DNA of 64,000 bases from Magnetovibrio sp. (GCA_028281525.1 JANQJR010000037.1:1-64000), one strand, 5' to 3'; shown: positions 24,407-33,769, numbered from the stretch's first letter. The notes: generated by a model not told the origin, from the sequence alone. Made by a program: numbers and translations.

Positions 24407-24442
24407 CGTGAACCTCTCCGTTAGTAGGCTTTTTTGTAAGAG

Positions 24443-24470
24443 AAAGCCCCCGAACAAGTCGGGGGCTTTC
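24443..24470 (-). terminator. Terminator between the cbbO/small-ORF unit and rpe
   Basis: AAAGCCCCCG and CGGGGGCTTT form a 10-bp stem with an 8-nt loop; TTTCTCTT follows on the minus strand. It stands about 37 bp before the rpe start codon. Confidence 0.75.
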
Positions 24471-24510
24471 CGGGTGGTTCTGGGATAGGTGCGAGCGGAC
24501 CTCCCCAGGT

Positions 24511-24621
24511 TTACTCGTCGCCCAGAACCTCCGCGATCCTTAATAGTGTTTCGCTGCAAAACCGGGTGGAGAAACCATACCTACCCGATCGGTTCGCCAA
24601 CAATTTGGCCGTGCGAAACAT
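24511..24621 (-). CDS. Possible 36-aa small protein between cbbO and rpe
   Basis: An ATG (24621-24619) follows AAGGAG by 6 nt and opens a 36-codon frame ending [17 protein letters not shown], then [13 protein letters not shown] and an acidic tail ending GDE. The first half is basic and could form an amphipathic helix. A terminator hairpin follows after 40 bp. It is too short for domain recognition. The good ribosome site and the terminator argue for a real small gene or a translated leader of rpe. Confidence 0.45.
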   Translation of the reverse strand: MFRTAKLLANRSGRYGFSTRFCSETLLRIAEVLGDE

Positions 24622-24759
24622 GTGCGCTCCTTGTATTCCGTTTTTCTTATAAAGTCAATTGAGCAAAGCAGAAAGTGGCTGTTTTTCAGCGTTTTTGGGC
24701 ATTTCCCAACCCCTAAGGGTAGCTCAAGACTGCCCGTTTAAAGGGCTTTGCTGCCCGCC

Positions 24760-27033
24760 TTACTTGGTTAACGCCATGAATAGTTTCGGCAGCTTCTCCG
24801 GCAAGCGGTCAACATTGTCGATCACCGTGTAACGGGGACCGAAAATGTCTGCAACGTACTCGTCTGCCTTGGAGTCCAAATTGATGCAATGGGTGTAAAT
24901 CCCCTTTTGATCCAGTTCCTGCACCGCCTTGTGGCAGTCCCATTTCAGGTGCTCTTCATCCGCGTCGATGTCGGCGGGCTCCCCATCGGTCAAAACCAAC
25001 AACAACTTCTTGTCCGCCTTGCGGGTTTCCAAAGTGCTCGCCGCGTGGCGCAGCGCCGGTCCCATACGGGTGGAGTAACCGGCTTCCATCGCCGCCAAGC
25101 GGCCTTTGACCAGATCGTTCCAGTCTTCACCGTAGCCCTTGATGTGTTGGTAGCGGACTTCGTGGCGGGTGTTGGACGAAAAGCCCGCGATGGCGAATTC
25201 GTCGTCCAGTTTGTCCACGGCCCAGCCCAACAGCGACACCGCCTCGCGCGAAATCTCCAACACCGTCTGATTGCAGCCGTCGGGGATTTCGTCGACGGAT
25301 TGCGACAGATCGATCAGCAGCGACACCGCAATATCGCGCCCGTCGGTGCGGTGGCTCATGTTGATGCGCGGGTCCGGGGTCGCGCCCGCCTTGAACTCGA
25401 TCAGGGAGCGAATCGCCACGTCCAGATCGAGCTCCGAGCCTTCCTCCTGATAACGTTCGCGCACGTATTGCTGGGGCTTGAGCATATCGAGGAGCTGCTT
25501 CAAACGCTTCGCCAACGCCGAATGTTTGATGAGGATGTCGTCGATCACGCCGATATTGCCCTGGGGGTGGAGACTCTCATAGAGGCTCACCCAGTCCGGA
25601 CGGTAGGTCTTGGCGTGGTAATCCCATTCGGGGTAGTGGCGCGGCGGCAGGCCCTGCTCTTCCTCTTTTTCCTCGCCCTTTCGCTTTTCGAACTGTTCGA
25701 ACATTTCCTCTTCGTCGCCCAGTTCGTGATACTTCCACATGTGGCGGTTGTCGTCACGGTAGTCGACTTCGGTGTCGCTGAAATACACGTTAGCGAGTTG
25801 GTCTTCCTGGCGGCGCGTGCGCGCGACGAACGACAGGGCCAGATTGGCGATTTCCCGTGTCGAACAATCGCCGCCCTTCATCATCTCGTGGAATTTATCC
25901 ACGAATTCCAAGATGATTTCGTTTTGGTATGGGTGGTCTTCATCCATCACCGCGTAGGAAAGCATCGCCAAACGGTGGCGGATGCACGATTCCTTGGTGG
26001 GGTCGCAATCGTCTTCGATGGGCATGGGGTGTAGCGACATGAAGATGTTGCGCAAGCCCGGATAAAGGCGCATCGCCAGATACTCGACCCGAGTATCTTC
26101 GAAGACTTCCGCCGCAACGCGTTGGAACGGGCTGAAGTTGTCGGCGAAGATCGCCTGCGTCCAGCGCCGGTGCGCGGCCATGTGCGCCAAAATGGCGCGA
26201 TAACGGTCGGTGGCCTTGACGCGGATGCCGATGCCGGGGTCTTCGTATTCGTCCAGTACGTCCGGGATGCGCAGCCCCAGTTCGTCGTAATACGGATAGG
26301 GTTTGCGCATTTCGTCGAAACCGGCGGAATACGGCACGAACTGCACCTTTTCTTCCCACATCGCCTTCATGTAATAGTCCATCCGCCGTTCGATGTCGGC
26401 GAACAGGGTGCCGTGACGTTCGCGTTGGAACACCGCCTTGGAATCCGCCGATTGCAGGGAGAAGAAGTCCCGCTGGCGTTCGGGGTGGGTGCGGTAGTGT
26501 TTGGCGCCGTATTCCATCCAGTTGCGCAGCCCTTCCAGCGACAGCTGGCTGAGCAGCAGCGGCACTTGGTTCAACATGTCGGGCAGGCCCGCGCTGGGGA
26601 TGGTGGTGTGAAAGCCATGGGTGGAGCGCGTGGTCTGCTCCATCATGTCGAAGATCAACCCGACGTATTGGCAGAACATCTCTTGAGAGTTGAGACGCCT
26701 GGCGGCGGTGCCCAAGGTCTGCAAAAACGGCAAAATCGCTTTGCCGTTGGGCGTGCGCGACATCTTCCACACCCCTTGAGCGACCTTTTCGATGGTGTCT
26801 TCGCCCAGGCGTTGGCCGATTTCAGGCATTTCTTCCAGAAACACATGCACCGGCTCATAGCCGCGCCCGATCATGCAGATCAGCGACGCGCCTTCCAGCA
26901 ACTGCTTCACGCCGTCCTTGGACAGGCGTATGCACGCGTCTTCCATACAACCGGCAAACGCGGTGTCCAACTGCTCGAAGCCGCAGCTGAGCATTTCGCG
27001 CAGTTCGTCCAATTGTTCCTGGGTGAGGCTCAT
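24760..27033 (-). CDS. cbbO: CbbO, von Willebrand A-domain RuBisCO activase subunit
   Basis: A 757-aa protein of the CbbO/NorD family. A long helical N-terminal part is followed by a C-terminal VWA domain (about residues 555-757). The MIDAS motif DLSQS lies in VSLLIDLSQSVDEI, with the later LVLTDGEPADID giving the other metal ligand. With CbbQ it forms the CbbQO motor that removes inhibitory sugar phosphates from RuBisCO; the VWA side binds the RuBisCO. Acidic and charged stretches (KRKGEEKEEEQG) lie near the middle. The start is 30 bp after cbbQ, with GGGAGAA before the ATG. Confidence 0.95.
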   Translation of the reverse strand: MSLTQEQLDELREMLSCGFEQLDTAFAGCMEDACIRLSKDGVKQLLEGASLICMIGRGYEPVHVFLEEMPEIGQRLGEDTIEKVAQGVWKMSRTPNGKAILPFLQTLGTAARRLNSQEMFCQYVGLIFDMMEQTTRSTHGFHTTIPSAGLPDMLNQVPLLLSQLSLEGLRNWMEYGAKHYRTHPERQRDFFSLQSADSKAVFQRERHGTLFADIERRMDYYMKAMWEEKVQFVPYSAGFDEMRKPYPYYDELGLRIPDVLDEYEDPGIGIRVKATDRYRAILAHMAAHRRWTQAIFADNFSPFQRVAAEVFEDTRVEYLAMRLYPGLRNIFMSLHPMPIEDDCDPTKESCIRHRLAMLSYAVMDEDHPYQNEIILEFVDKFHEMMKGGDCSTREIANLALSFVARTRRQEDQLANVYFSDTEVDYRDDNRHMWKYHELGDEEEMFEQFEKRKGEEKEEEQGLPPRHYPEWDYHAKTYRPDWVSLYESLHPQGNIGVIDDILIKHSALAKRLKQLLDMLKPQQYVRERYQEEGSELDLDVAIRSLIEFKAGATPDPRINMSHRTDGRDIAVSLLIDLSQSVDEIPDGCNQTVLEISREAVSLLGWAVDKLDDEFAIAGFSSNTRHEVRYQHIKGYGEDWNDLVKGRLAAMEAGYSTRMGPALRHAASTLETRKADKKLLLVLTDGEPADIDADEEHLKWDCHKAVQELDQKGIYTHCINLDSKADEYVADIFGPRYTVIDNVDRLPEKLPKLFMALTK

Positions 27034-27063
27034 GACGGTTCTCCCGTTCCTGTAACCTCCGGC

Positions 27064-27867
27064 TTAACCGAACACGGCGTCGATGGAATGCTTCAGCGTG
27101 ACCGCGATGTCATTGTCGTCAGTGATCGGCGCGACCAAAGCCATACGGCAAGCTTGGGTGGGATTGATGCCCTGCTTAATCAGACGCGCGGCGTAAACCA
27201 GCAGACGGGTGGAAATGCCCTCATCCAGGCCGTGGCCCTTGAGGTTGCGCGCGGTTGCGCCGACTTTTACCAGCTTGGCGGCGACGTCTTCGGCGCAACC
27301 GGTTTCCTTGGCGATAATCTCCGCTTCGGCCGTACCTGCAGCGTAATCGAAATTAAGCCCGGAAAAACGTTGCTTGGTGGACTGCTTCAAATCCTTCATC
27401 AAGCTCTGGTAACCGGGGTTGTAGCTGATCACCAACTGGAAATCTTCGTGCGCCTTGACCAGTTCGCCCTTCTTGTCCAAGGGCAGCGTGCGGCGGTGGT
27501 CGGTCAGCGGGTGGATCACCACGGTGGTGTCCTGGCGCGCTTCGACCACTTCGTCGAGGTAACAGATCGCGCCGATGCGCGCGGCCACGGTCAAGGGTCC
27601 GTCCAACCAACGGGTGCCGCCCGCATCCAAAAGGTAGCGCCCGACCAGATCCGAGGCCGTCATGTCTTCGTTGCACGCCACGGTGATCAAAGGCTTCTTC
27701 AGCTTCCACGCCATGTATTCGACGAACCGGGACTTGCCGCACCCGGTCGGCCCCTTGACCATCACCGGCAGGCGCTCTTGGTAAGCGGCTTCGTAGAGTT
27801 CCACTTCGTTGGCGATGGATTGGTAGAACGGCTCTTCGTGGACCAGATATTGATCGGCATCCGACAT
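27064..27867 (-). CDS. cbbQ: CbbQ, MoxR-type AAA+ RuBisCO activase
   Basis: A 267-aa AAA+ ATPase. Walker A is GPTGCGKS (39-46), Walker B is ICYLDE (101-106), and the C-terminal lid is present. It belongs to the MoxR/CbbQ/NirQ group and forms hexamers that bind one CbbO. Sitting between cbbM and cbbO on the same strand, it is the activase for the form II enzyme. AAGGA lies 9 nt before the ATG. The cbbM-cbbQ gap of about 100 bp holds a hairpin that may lower its expression relative to RuBisCO. Confidence 0.96.
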   Translation of the reverse strand: MSDADQYLVHEEPFYQSIANEVELYEAAYQERLPVMVKGPTGCGKSRFVEYMAWKLKKPLITVACNEDMTASDLVGRYLLDAGGTRWLDGPLTVAARIGAICYLDEVVEARQDTTVVIHPLTDHRRTLPLDKKGELVKAHEDFQLVISYNPGYQSLMKDLKQSTKQRFSGLNFDYAAGTAEAEIIAKETGCAEDVAAKLVKVGATARNLKGHGLDEGISTRLLVYAARLIKQGINPTQACRMALVAPITDDNDIAVTLKHSIDAVFG

Positions 27868-27908
27868 GACGGGGAATCCTTCAAAAAAATCAATCTAAAG
27901 AAAGAAAA

Positions 27909-27943
27909 ATGGCCGGGAGCGGTTTGCACCACCCCCGGCCATT
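27909..27943 (-). terminator. Attenuator-like hairpin between cbbM and cbbQ
   Basis: ATGGCCGGG pairs with CCCGGCCAT; on the minus strand it is followed by TTTTTCTTTCTTT. It is likely a partial terminator or message-stabilising hairpin that keeps cbbM mRNA in excess over cbbQ and cbbO. Confidence 0.75.
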
Positions 27944-27967
27944 CTATTTAGGCAATTGCCGGGAGGC

Positions 27968-29356
27968 TTATTTGTGCACGCCCAGCTTTTCGCGCCAGCC
28001 CGGGTACAGGGCGTCGGCGTCGTGTTCGAAGCTTTCGAAGGCACGGGCGAATTCCTTGTGCTCTTTCGCCCATTCGATCGGATCGGCGCCTTCTCTCCAG
28101 CATTCGTAGGCCTGACGCAGCGAGATCGCACCGGCGGCCGGGCTGTCGATGTGACCGTAGGAGCCACCGCCCGCGGTGTTGATCACGTTGCCGTGTCCTA
28201 AGTTTTCGAAGAAGCCCGGCAGACGCAGCGCGTTCATGCCGCCCGAGATGATCGGGGTGGTTGGCTTCATGCCGTACCATTCCTGGTGGTAGACCGGACC
28301 TTGGCAGCTGTCACGCTCGATCATGTAAGCGATGATCTTGTCAGACGCGTCGCCTTCCATTTTGCCGTAGCCCATGGTGCCGACGTGGATACCGGAAGCA
28401 CCCTGCAGACGGCTCATCTTGGCCAGAACCAACGCGGTGTAGCCGCGCTTGGAGCTCGGCGACGTCACCGCGCCGTGACCGGCACGGTGGTAGTGCAGGT
28501 ACTGAGACGGGAAGGTGCGGCGCGCGGTGGTCACCATGCCCGGACCGCCGACGTAACCGTCGACCAGCAGCGCAACCTTGTTGGCGTCGGGGCCGAAGGT
28601 TTCGAGAATGAATTCGCCACGGGCGACCATTTCATGGTGGTCGTCGGCGGTGATGTTGGCGGAGAACAACTTGGCCTGACCGGTTTCGTCCATGGCGCGC
28701 TTCATGGCGTCATACACCAGCGGATAGACCTTCTTGGCCGGACAGAACACCTGGTTGCCCTGCGGTTCGTCGTTCTTGATGAAGTCGCCGCCCAGCCAGA
28801 ACTGGTAAGCCGCTTCGGCGAACGGTTCCGGGCGCAGACCCAGCTTCGGCTTGATGATGGTACCGGCGATGTAGCCGCCGTCTTTGACCGGGCGGTCCAG
28901 AACGCGCCACAGATCGGAGATGTCGGTGGCCGGGCCGTCATACAGCTTCAAAATGGCGGGCGGCACATAGAAGTCGATCATCTTGGCGTAAGCGACGTCG
29001 CCCATGCCCTGGTTGTTGCCGATGGTCAGCGTCAGGAAGGACACCAGCATGGTGCGGCCATCGATCATGTTGCGGTCGAACAAGTCGACCGGATAAGCGA
29101 TGCGCATTTCTTCCTTGGCTTCGTCGATATGATAGACGAGCGCGTCGACACCCTTGGTGAATTCGTCGGTGGTGCACACTTCGACGTTGGTGCCGGTGGA
29201 AGATTCAGCCGCGAAGTGGGCGGCCGCTTCCAGGTAGCCGTAGCCTTCGGCCGGCTTCATGATGTAGGCGCACATAACGTACTTGCCGCTGTCGATGAGT
29301 TCCTGCTCGTTCAGGCTCAAATCCGCGTAACGGCCGGTTTGATCCAACAATGCCAT
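27968..29356 (-). CDS. cbbM: Form II ribulose-1,5-bisphosphate carboxylase (RuBisCO)
   Basis: A 462-aa form II RuBisCO large subunit, which works without a small subunit. Active-site motifs are in place: [15 protein letters not shown] with the catalytic Lys near 169-171, [14 protein letters not shown] with the carbamylated Lys194 and the Mg-binding Asp/Glu, HYHRAGHGA, and SGGMNALR near the end. It fixes CO2 onto ribulose bisphosphate in the cytoplasm. It leads the cbbM-cbbQ-cbbO operon and is divergent from cbbR. GGGAG lies 11 nt before the ATG. Form II enzymes have low CO2/O2 specificity, so CO2 fixation is probably favoured at low oxygen. Confidence 0.98.
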   Translation of the reverse strand: MALLDQTGRYADLSLNEQELIDSGKYVMCAYIMKPAEGYGYLEAAAHFAAESSTGTNVEVCTTDEFTKGVDALVYHIDEAKEEMRIAYPVDLFDRNMIDGRTMLVSFLTLTIGNNQGMGDVAYAKMIDFYVPPAILKLYDGPATDISDLWRVLDRPVKDGGYIAGTIIKPKLGLRPEPFAEAAYQFWLGGDFIKNDEPQGNQVFCPAKKVYPLVYDAMKRAMDETGQAKLFSANITADDHHEMVARGEFILETFGPDANKVALLVDGYVGGPGMVTTARRTFPSQYLHYHRAGHGAVTSPSSKRGYTALVLAKMSRLQGASGIHVGTMGYGKMEGDASDKIIAYMIERDSCQGPVYHQEWYGMKPTTPIISGGMNALRLPGFFENLGHGNVINTAGGGSYGHIDSPAAGAISLRQAYECWREGADPIEWAKEHKEFARAFESFEHDADALYPGWREKLGVHK

Positions 29357-29624
29357 ATCTTAAATACTCCCTGTATCTCGTATTGCTTGGCGTTGCGATA
29401 TGGCTGCGGATACACGTATATCCACAACCAAATCTCTCAAAATTCGCTTTGGAGCGTCCCCTCCAAGTGACGGGAACTATACAAACCCGCCTTGTATAAA
29501 TAAACTCATAAATATTGATTGTCAGCATAAAAATTTCTTATAATCAGGCGGTAATACCTTGGAACCATTTTGCTTTTTGGCATAGCCCCAGTTATAGTGC
29601 GGTTTTTCGCCTGGATTCAACGCG
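29357..29624. promoter_or_regulatory. cbbM-cbbR divergent control region
   Basis: 268 bp between cbbM and divergent cbbR, the usual place for CbbR binding. AT-rich sequence with several T-N11-A arrangements lies at about 29490-29540 (around TATAAATAAACTCATAAAT). A near-palindrome GGATACACGTATATCC (29408-29423) lies in the cbbM leader. Exact operators cannot be fixed by eye. Confidence 0.55.
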
Positions 29625-30707
29625 ATGCATGTGACGTTACGGCAACTGGAAGCCTTTATCGCGGTGGCGCGAAATCTCAGCTACACGCGCGCGGCGGAGG
29701 AGTTGAACCTGTCGCAGCCCGCCGTGTCGATGCAGATCAAGCAGCTTGAAAACCAAATTGGTCAGGCACTCTTCGAACAAATGGGCAAGAAGATTTATCT
29801 CACCGAAGCAGGGCGTGAAGTGCGCCAGTACGCGCGCACGGTGATCCAGCATATCGAGGACATGGAAGCGGGCCTGGCGAGTCTCAAGGGCTTGGAACGC
29901 GGCACATTGAGCATTTCGGTCGCAACCACCGCCCACTATTTCGCACCGCAACTGTTGAGCATCTTTTGTGAGCGCTACCCGGGCGTGAACGTCAAACTGG
30001 ACGTCACCAACCGCGAATCCCTAGTCAGCCAGTTGGAAAACAACACGGTGGACATGGTCATTATGGGCCGCCCGCCCGAGGAGATCGAGGTCGAAGCCGG
30101 CACCTTCATGGAAAATCCGCTGGTCCTGATCGCCCCGCCCGACCATCCGTTTACGCGCGAAAAATCCATACAACTCAAGAAACTGGAAGACGAAGTTTTT
30201 CTTGTACGTGAGAAAGGGTCCGGCACCCGCAAGGCCATGGAAATGTTCTTCGCCCAACACGGAATCCACATGAAGACGGGCATGGAGGTCAGTTCCGACG
30301 AAGCCATCAAGCGCAGCGTCCAAGCCGGCCTGGGGCTGGGCATCATGAGCCGTGACGCCATTCAGAACGAACTTCAATTGGGTCACCTCAGCATTCCGGA
30401 TGTCTTGCATTTTCCGATCATGCGCCACTGGTACGTGATGCACCGCAAGGGCAAGCGCCTGTCCCCCGTCGCCCAGGCGTTCAAATCCTTTCTGCTGGAA
30501 GAAGCGGCGGCGATTCTCAACAAAGGGGGCGCCGCGCCACCGCCGCATCCGGATGCGCTCCCCCCGCCGACGCCCGCCACACCGCCGCAAGAGCCCGCCC
30601 CGGCACAGTCCACCGCACAGTCCACCGGCACATACGCCCCGGCCCAGCCGCAAAAGGTTTTGTTCGGCGCGGATGGAAAACCCATCCCCCCTGCGCCGAA
30701 AAAATAA
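29625..30707 (+). CDS. cbbR: CbbR, LysR-type regulator of the cbb operon
   Basis: A 360-aa LysR-type activator. The helix-turn-helix is within residues 1-60 (LRQLEAFIAVARNLSYTRAA, then LNLSQPAVSMQIKQLE). The co-inducer domain spans about 90-295. CbbR senses CBB metabolites such as RuBP and activates the divergent cbbM operon. An odd feature is a Pro/Ala/Gln-rich tail from about residue 303 to the end (PPPHPDALPPPTPATPP...), beyond the normal LysR length of about 300; it looks disordered. Divergent position and sequence support the call strongly. Confidence 0.93.
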   Translation: MHVTLRQLEAFIAVARNLSYTRAAEELNLSQPAVSMQIKQLENQIGQALFEQMGKKIYLTEAGREVRQYARTVIQHIEDMEAGLASLKGLERGTLSISVATTAHYFAPQLLSIFCERYPGVNVKLDVTNRESLVSQLENNTVDMVIMGRPPEEIEVEAGTFMENPLVLIAPPDHPFTREKSIQLKKLEDEVFLVREKGSGTRKAMEMFFAQHGIHMKTGMEVSSDEAIKRSVQAGLGLGIMSRDAIQNELQLGHLSIPDVLHFPIMRHWYVMHRKGKRLSPVAQAFKSFLLEEAAAILNKGGAAPPPHPDALPPPTPATPPQEPAPAQSTAQSTGTYAPAQPQKVLFGADGKPIPPAPKK

Positions 30708-30757
30708 ACATTTCAGGGCGTTATGATCACAACCCGAATAGGGACATCATGGAAACT

Positions 30758-31780
30758 CTAATTCCGCGACGAATCCGGCTTACCCTCGCCACCGATTAAA
30801 GACGGCGGTACCGGCGCGCCCGCCGGTGGCGATGCGCCGTCAAGCACCGTTTCGCCCGCTTTGGCCGGGTGCTGGGCCACCGCCTTGCGGGTTTCGCGAT
30901 GCAGCAGATACAGACCGCTGGCAACGATGATGCCCGCGCCCACCATCACCGGCGGTTCGGGAATGTGGCCCCACAGCACGTACCCGATACCCATCGCCCA
31001 CACCAGGGCCGTATATTCGAACGGCGCAACCAACCCCACCGGTGCAATGGCGAAGCCGTGAGTCAGGCACAAGTGCCCGGCCACCACGATCAGCGCGGCC
31101 AACACCAGCAAGGCGAAATCCGCACCCGGCATGGCGCGAAACGCCGGCGCCGCCAAAACCGATGTGACGAGCCCCAGCCAGACATGGAAATAAAGCACTT
31201 GCTTGAAGGTCCCTTCCCCCGGCCCCATCCAGCGCGTGGTGAGCATAAAACTGGCGTAAGCGAAACTCGACAAAACCGCCATGACGACGCCATAGGTCCA
31301 GTCCGGCGAACCGTCACCGCCCAAAAACGAACCACCCGGTTGCGCGGCGATCACCACGCCCAAAAAACCGCAGACCACCGCAGCCCAGCGGTGCGGTCCG
31401 ACCTGCTCCTTCAGAATCGGCACGGAGAGCGCCGTCATGATGAAGGTGGTGCCGAAGAAGATCACCGTGGCATCCGCCAGCGGCAGGACCGAGAGCGCGT
31501 TGAAGAAACAAAACGGGGCGAAAAAGCCCAGCACCACGCGCACGAAATGAATTTTAGGCCGCTTGGTGGTAAGTGCCCCCGCCGGCAAGCGGCGCCACGC
31601 CCAAATCAGCATCCCCGGCACGATCATCCAACTGCGCACCGCAAGAAGCTGCTCGACGCTGTAGCCATCGTCCAACAACAGCTTCATGCAGGCATCCATT
31701 ACGGACAGGGCAAAAACCCCCAAAATGACCAGCACAATGCCCTGCACATTCGTCGACGGCAGTTTGATTTTATTGATCAT
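30758..31780 (-). CDS. DMT-superfamily (EamA) transporter
   Basis: A 340-aa inner-membrane protein with ten hydrophobic segments in two EamA halves (about residues 10-145 and 165-295). The family exports metabolites, amino acids or drugs; the substrate here is unknown. Family-like pieces are SVMDACMKLLLDDGYSVEQL and the second-half AIAPVGLVAPFEYTALVWA. The C-terminal 45 residues are Pro/Ala/Gly-rich and cytoplasmic. It converges on cbbR. A MITE-like element lies immediately upstream of its start. Confidence 0.88.
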   Translation of the reverse strand: MINKIKLPSTNVQGIVLVILGVFALSVMDACMKLLLDDGYSVEQLLAVRSWMIVPGMLIWAWRRLPAGALTTKRPKIHFVRVVLGFFAPFCFFNALSVLPLADATVIFFGTTFIMTALSVPILKEQVGPHRWAAVVCGFLGVVIAAQPGGSFLGGDGSPDWTYGVVMAVLSSFAYASFMLTTRWMGPGEGTFKQVLYFHVWLGLVTSVLAAPAFRAMPGADFALLVLAALIVVAGHLCLTHGFAIAPVGLVAPFEYTALVWAMGIGYVLWGHIPEPPVMVGAGIIVASGLYLLHRETRKAVAQHPAKAGETVLDGASPPAGAPVPPSLIGGEGKPDSSRN

Positions 31781-31853
31781 GAGGTGCGCTCCAACCGCTT
31801 TTGCGCCTTGCGAAAACCCGCTCCAAGCTTGCCGGATTCTTTTGGAATTGGAA

Positions 31854-32133
31854 TAGGGTCAGGGCTCATGATTGTGATGCGTTTGGCGGTGACGATTTTT
31901 CGCTTGGGCGAGGCGGCAAGGCCGATGTCATGCCATTCATGACAAGGGCTTGATACAATGCCCAAGCGAAAAAGTGTCCCGTCCGTTATACAGACCAGAG
32001 GGATTTGTGAAAACCGCCCCCTGAACGGCGTCAAAGCCGCTGGAAAGTGGTGGCGCACTTCCGGCGCGCCTTTTCCTTGTCAGGAACCGGTTTTCGCAAA
32101 CCAAACGCAACTGAATCATGAGCCCTGACCCTA
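31854..32133. mobile_element. MITE-like element with 33-bp terminal inverted repeats
   Basis: A 280-bp stretch bounded by inverted repeats (31854-31886 and 32101-32133). The outer 20 bp match perfectly (TAGGGTCAGGGCTCATGATT) and 30 of 33 positions match in all. Inside, a perfect 14-bp inverted pair TTTTTCGCTTGGGC / GCCCAAGCGAAAAA lies at 31896-31909 and 31960-31973. No transposase is present. It would be a non-autonomous element moved by an enzyme elsewhere. It fills most of the gap between the DMT transporter and the unknown gene at 32199. Confidence 0.7.
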
Positions 32134-32198
32134 GGCTTTCCGTTCGACATATGCTTGACTGCGTCATGCGACAGGCATGCAACAAAAAGGGGTCCTTC

Positions 32199-33731
32199 AT
32201 GTATAAAGGATTGATGGCCGGACTGGCCGTCGCAGGTGTTCTCGGCGCGAGCGCGATCAGTGGGTATTTCTACATCGAAGATCAGGTGCACGCTGCGGTG
32301 CAAACGGCGTTTACGGAAACGCTGCCGGCCTTGCCCATCGTCGAAAGCGCCGGATACGACAGCTACGACATCGATCTGATGGGAAACACGGCAAGCTTTC
32401 AAAACGTTCGCATGGTCATGGACTTGGCGGCTCTTCCGGAGCACCTGGAGACGTTGCCTCCGGGCGTGTCCTTGGCCGGCGACTTTAACATGGCCTACGA
32501 AACCGTCGTCGTGAAAGGGATCTGGGCGTTGGTTTTAGGGGGCCAAAAGGTCGAACATATCGACGTCGGCGCATCGAAGCTTTCCGGAACCATGATCCAA
32601 ACCATCGAAAAGCCGGACACCGTCCAAGTCAACGACAAAGGATACGTCAGCGAAGACAACCCGGTACAACGCTCCACCATCAGCATGCGTATGAACGGTA
32701 CGCTTGGCGGCGGCACGGTCGATGGGTTGGACTTGAGCACGCTCCAAGATCCGGCCGTGATGTCGCATATGAATCTCGGGGCGGACCGTTATGCGTTCGA
32801 AAACATGATCATATCCATGACGGCCGAGACCCAGATCGAAGCCCCGGCCGCCGCGGATGGCGCCCGGCCCATGCCACGTACCCTGCCCGCCTTTGATATC
32901 GAGATGGCCGTGGCGCGCATGGTCGGTGAGAACATCTCGCCGACTTATTACGGACTCGCGAGCTATGAAAACGCGACCATCATCATCATCCCCAAGGAAG
33001 ACGGCGACACCCCACTGCGCTTCAAGATCGGTGAAATGCGCATGAGCGACACCAAGATGGTGAACTATCAACCGGTGCGTATGACCATGGAGTTGAAGGA
33101 CATGGTCTTCGACAGCGCCCAGATCACAGAACCCAGGGCGCTGGCTGCCATGGGCATATTGGGGATCGACGATATCAACCTGAACATGAAGGTCAGCTAC
33201 GACTACGACGTGGCGCAACAGACCTTGAAGCTCCAACCGTTCCGTTTGGGGCTCAAGCAGGCGGGCAGCGCTGAGGTCGCCTTTAGCTTGGTCAACGTAC
33301 CGGATTTGCAGGTGTTCCAGGACATCCAAGGTATGCAAGACGAACCGGAGAAAATCAAGGCCACCCTCGAAAGCGCGTTCAAGGATATCGCCCTGGATGA
33401 AGTCGTACTGGGCTACACGGACGACGGCGTGCTCAAGAAATTCCTCGCCCTGCAAGCGGGACAGATGAACGCCACGCCGGAGCAAATGGCTCAGGCCTTC
33501 GCCGCACAAGGCGCACAGATCATCGGTGCGGCGCTGGGCGATGTGGAAGCCGCGGCCACCCAAAAGGTGCTCACCCAGTTTCTGAGCGACCCGGACGCCA
33601 TCCGCATCCAGCTCAAGGCCAAGCTGCCGGTCAAGATCGAGGAATTGGTCCAAGACATCCAAGTCCACGGCCCGGGAGCGCTGAAAAGCTTCCAGTTCGA
33701 TATCACGGAGGGTGCGGCGGCGTTGCACTGA
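32199..33731 (+). CDS. Hypothetical protein with N-terminal membrane anchor
   Basis: A 510-aa protein. Residues 1-23 form a single hydrophobic segment (MYKGLMAGLAVAGVLGASAI) that may be an uncleaved anchor or signal, so the bulk is probably periplasmic. The body is rich in beta-strand-like segments with repeated Val/Met/Asp patterns and has no cysteines. I do not recognise the family; the arrangement loosely resembles DUF945/AsmA-like envelope proteins. The ATG at 32199 follows AGGGG and begins the hydrophobic segment; the frame runs upstream into the MITE-like element. It is convergent with the HD-GYP gene. Confidence 0.7.
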   Translation: MYKGLMAGLAVAGVLGASAISGYFYIEDQVHAAVQTAFTETLPALPIVESAGYDSYDIDLMGNTASFQNVRMVMDLAALPEHLETLPPGVSLAGDFNMAYETVVVKGIWALVLGGQKVEHIDVGASKLSGTMIQTIEKPDTVQVNDKGYVSEDNPVQRSTISMRMNGTLGGGTVDGLDLSTLQDPAVMSHMNLGADRYAFENMIISMTAETQIEAPAAADGARPMPRTLPAFDIEMAVARMVGENISPTYYGLASYENATIIIIPKEDGDTPLRFKIGEMRMSDTKMVNYQPVRMTMELKDMVFDSAQITEPRALAAMGILGIDDINLNMKVSYDYDVAQQTLKLQPFRLGLKQAGSAEVAFSLVNVPDLQVFQDIQGMQDEPEKIKATLESAFKDIALDEVVLGYTDDGVLKKFLALQAGQMNATPEQMAQAFAAQGAQIIGAALGDVEAAATQKVLTQFLSDPDAIRIQLKAKLPVKIEELVQDIQVHGPGALKSFQFDITEGAAALH

Positions 33732-33769
33732 AACGCAATGTCAGCGCAATACGACTTATTCAGACGCGC

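Noticed and set aside
26122..27951. A 609-codon plus-strand frame across cbbO and cbbQ
   Set aside because: Shadow of two clear minus-strand genes; no recognisable domain. The same holds for plus-strand frames over cbbM (28286-29470) and tkt, and the minus-strand frame over glnA (54049-55518).
31777..32058. A 93-codon minus-strand frame upstream of the DMT transporter
   Set aside because: It lies almost wholly inside the MITE-like element and has no ribosome site or protein-like pattern.
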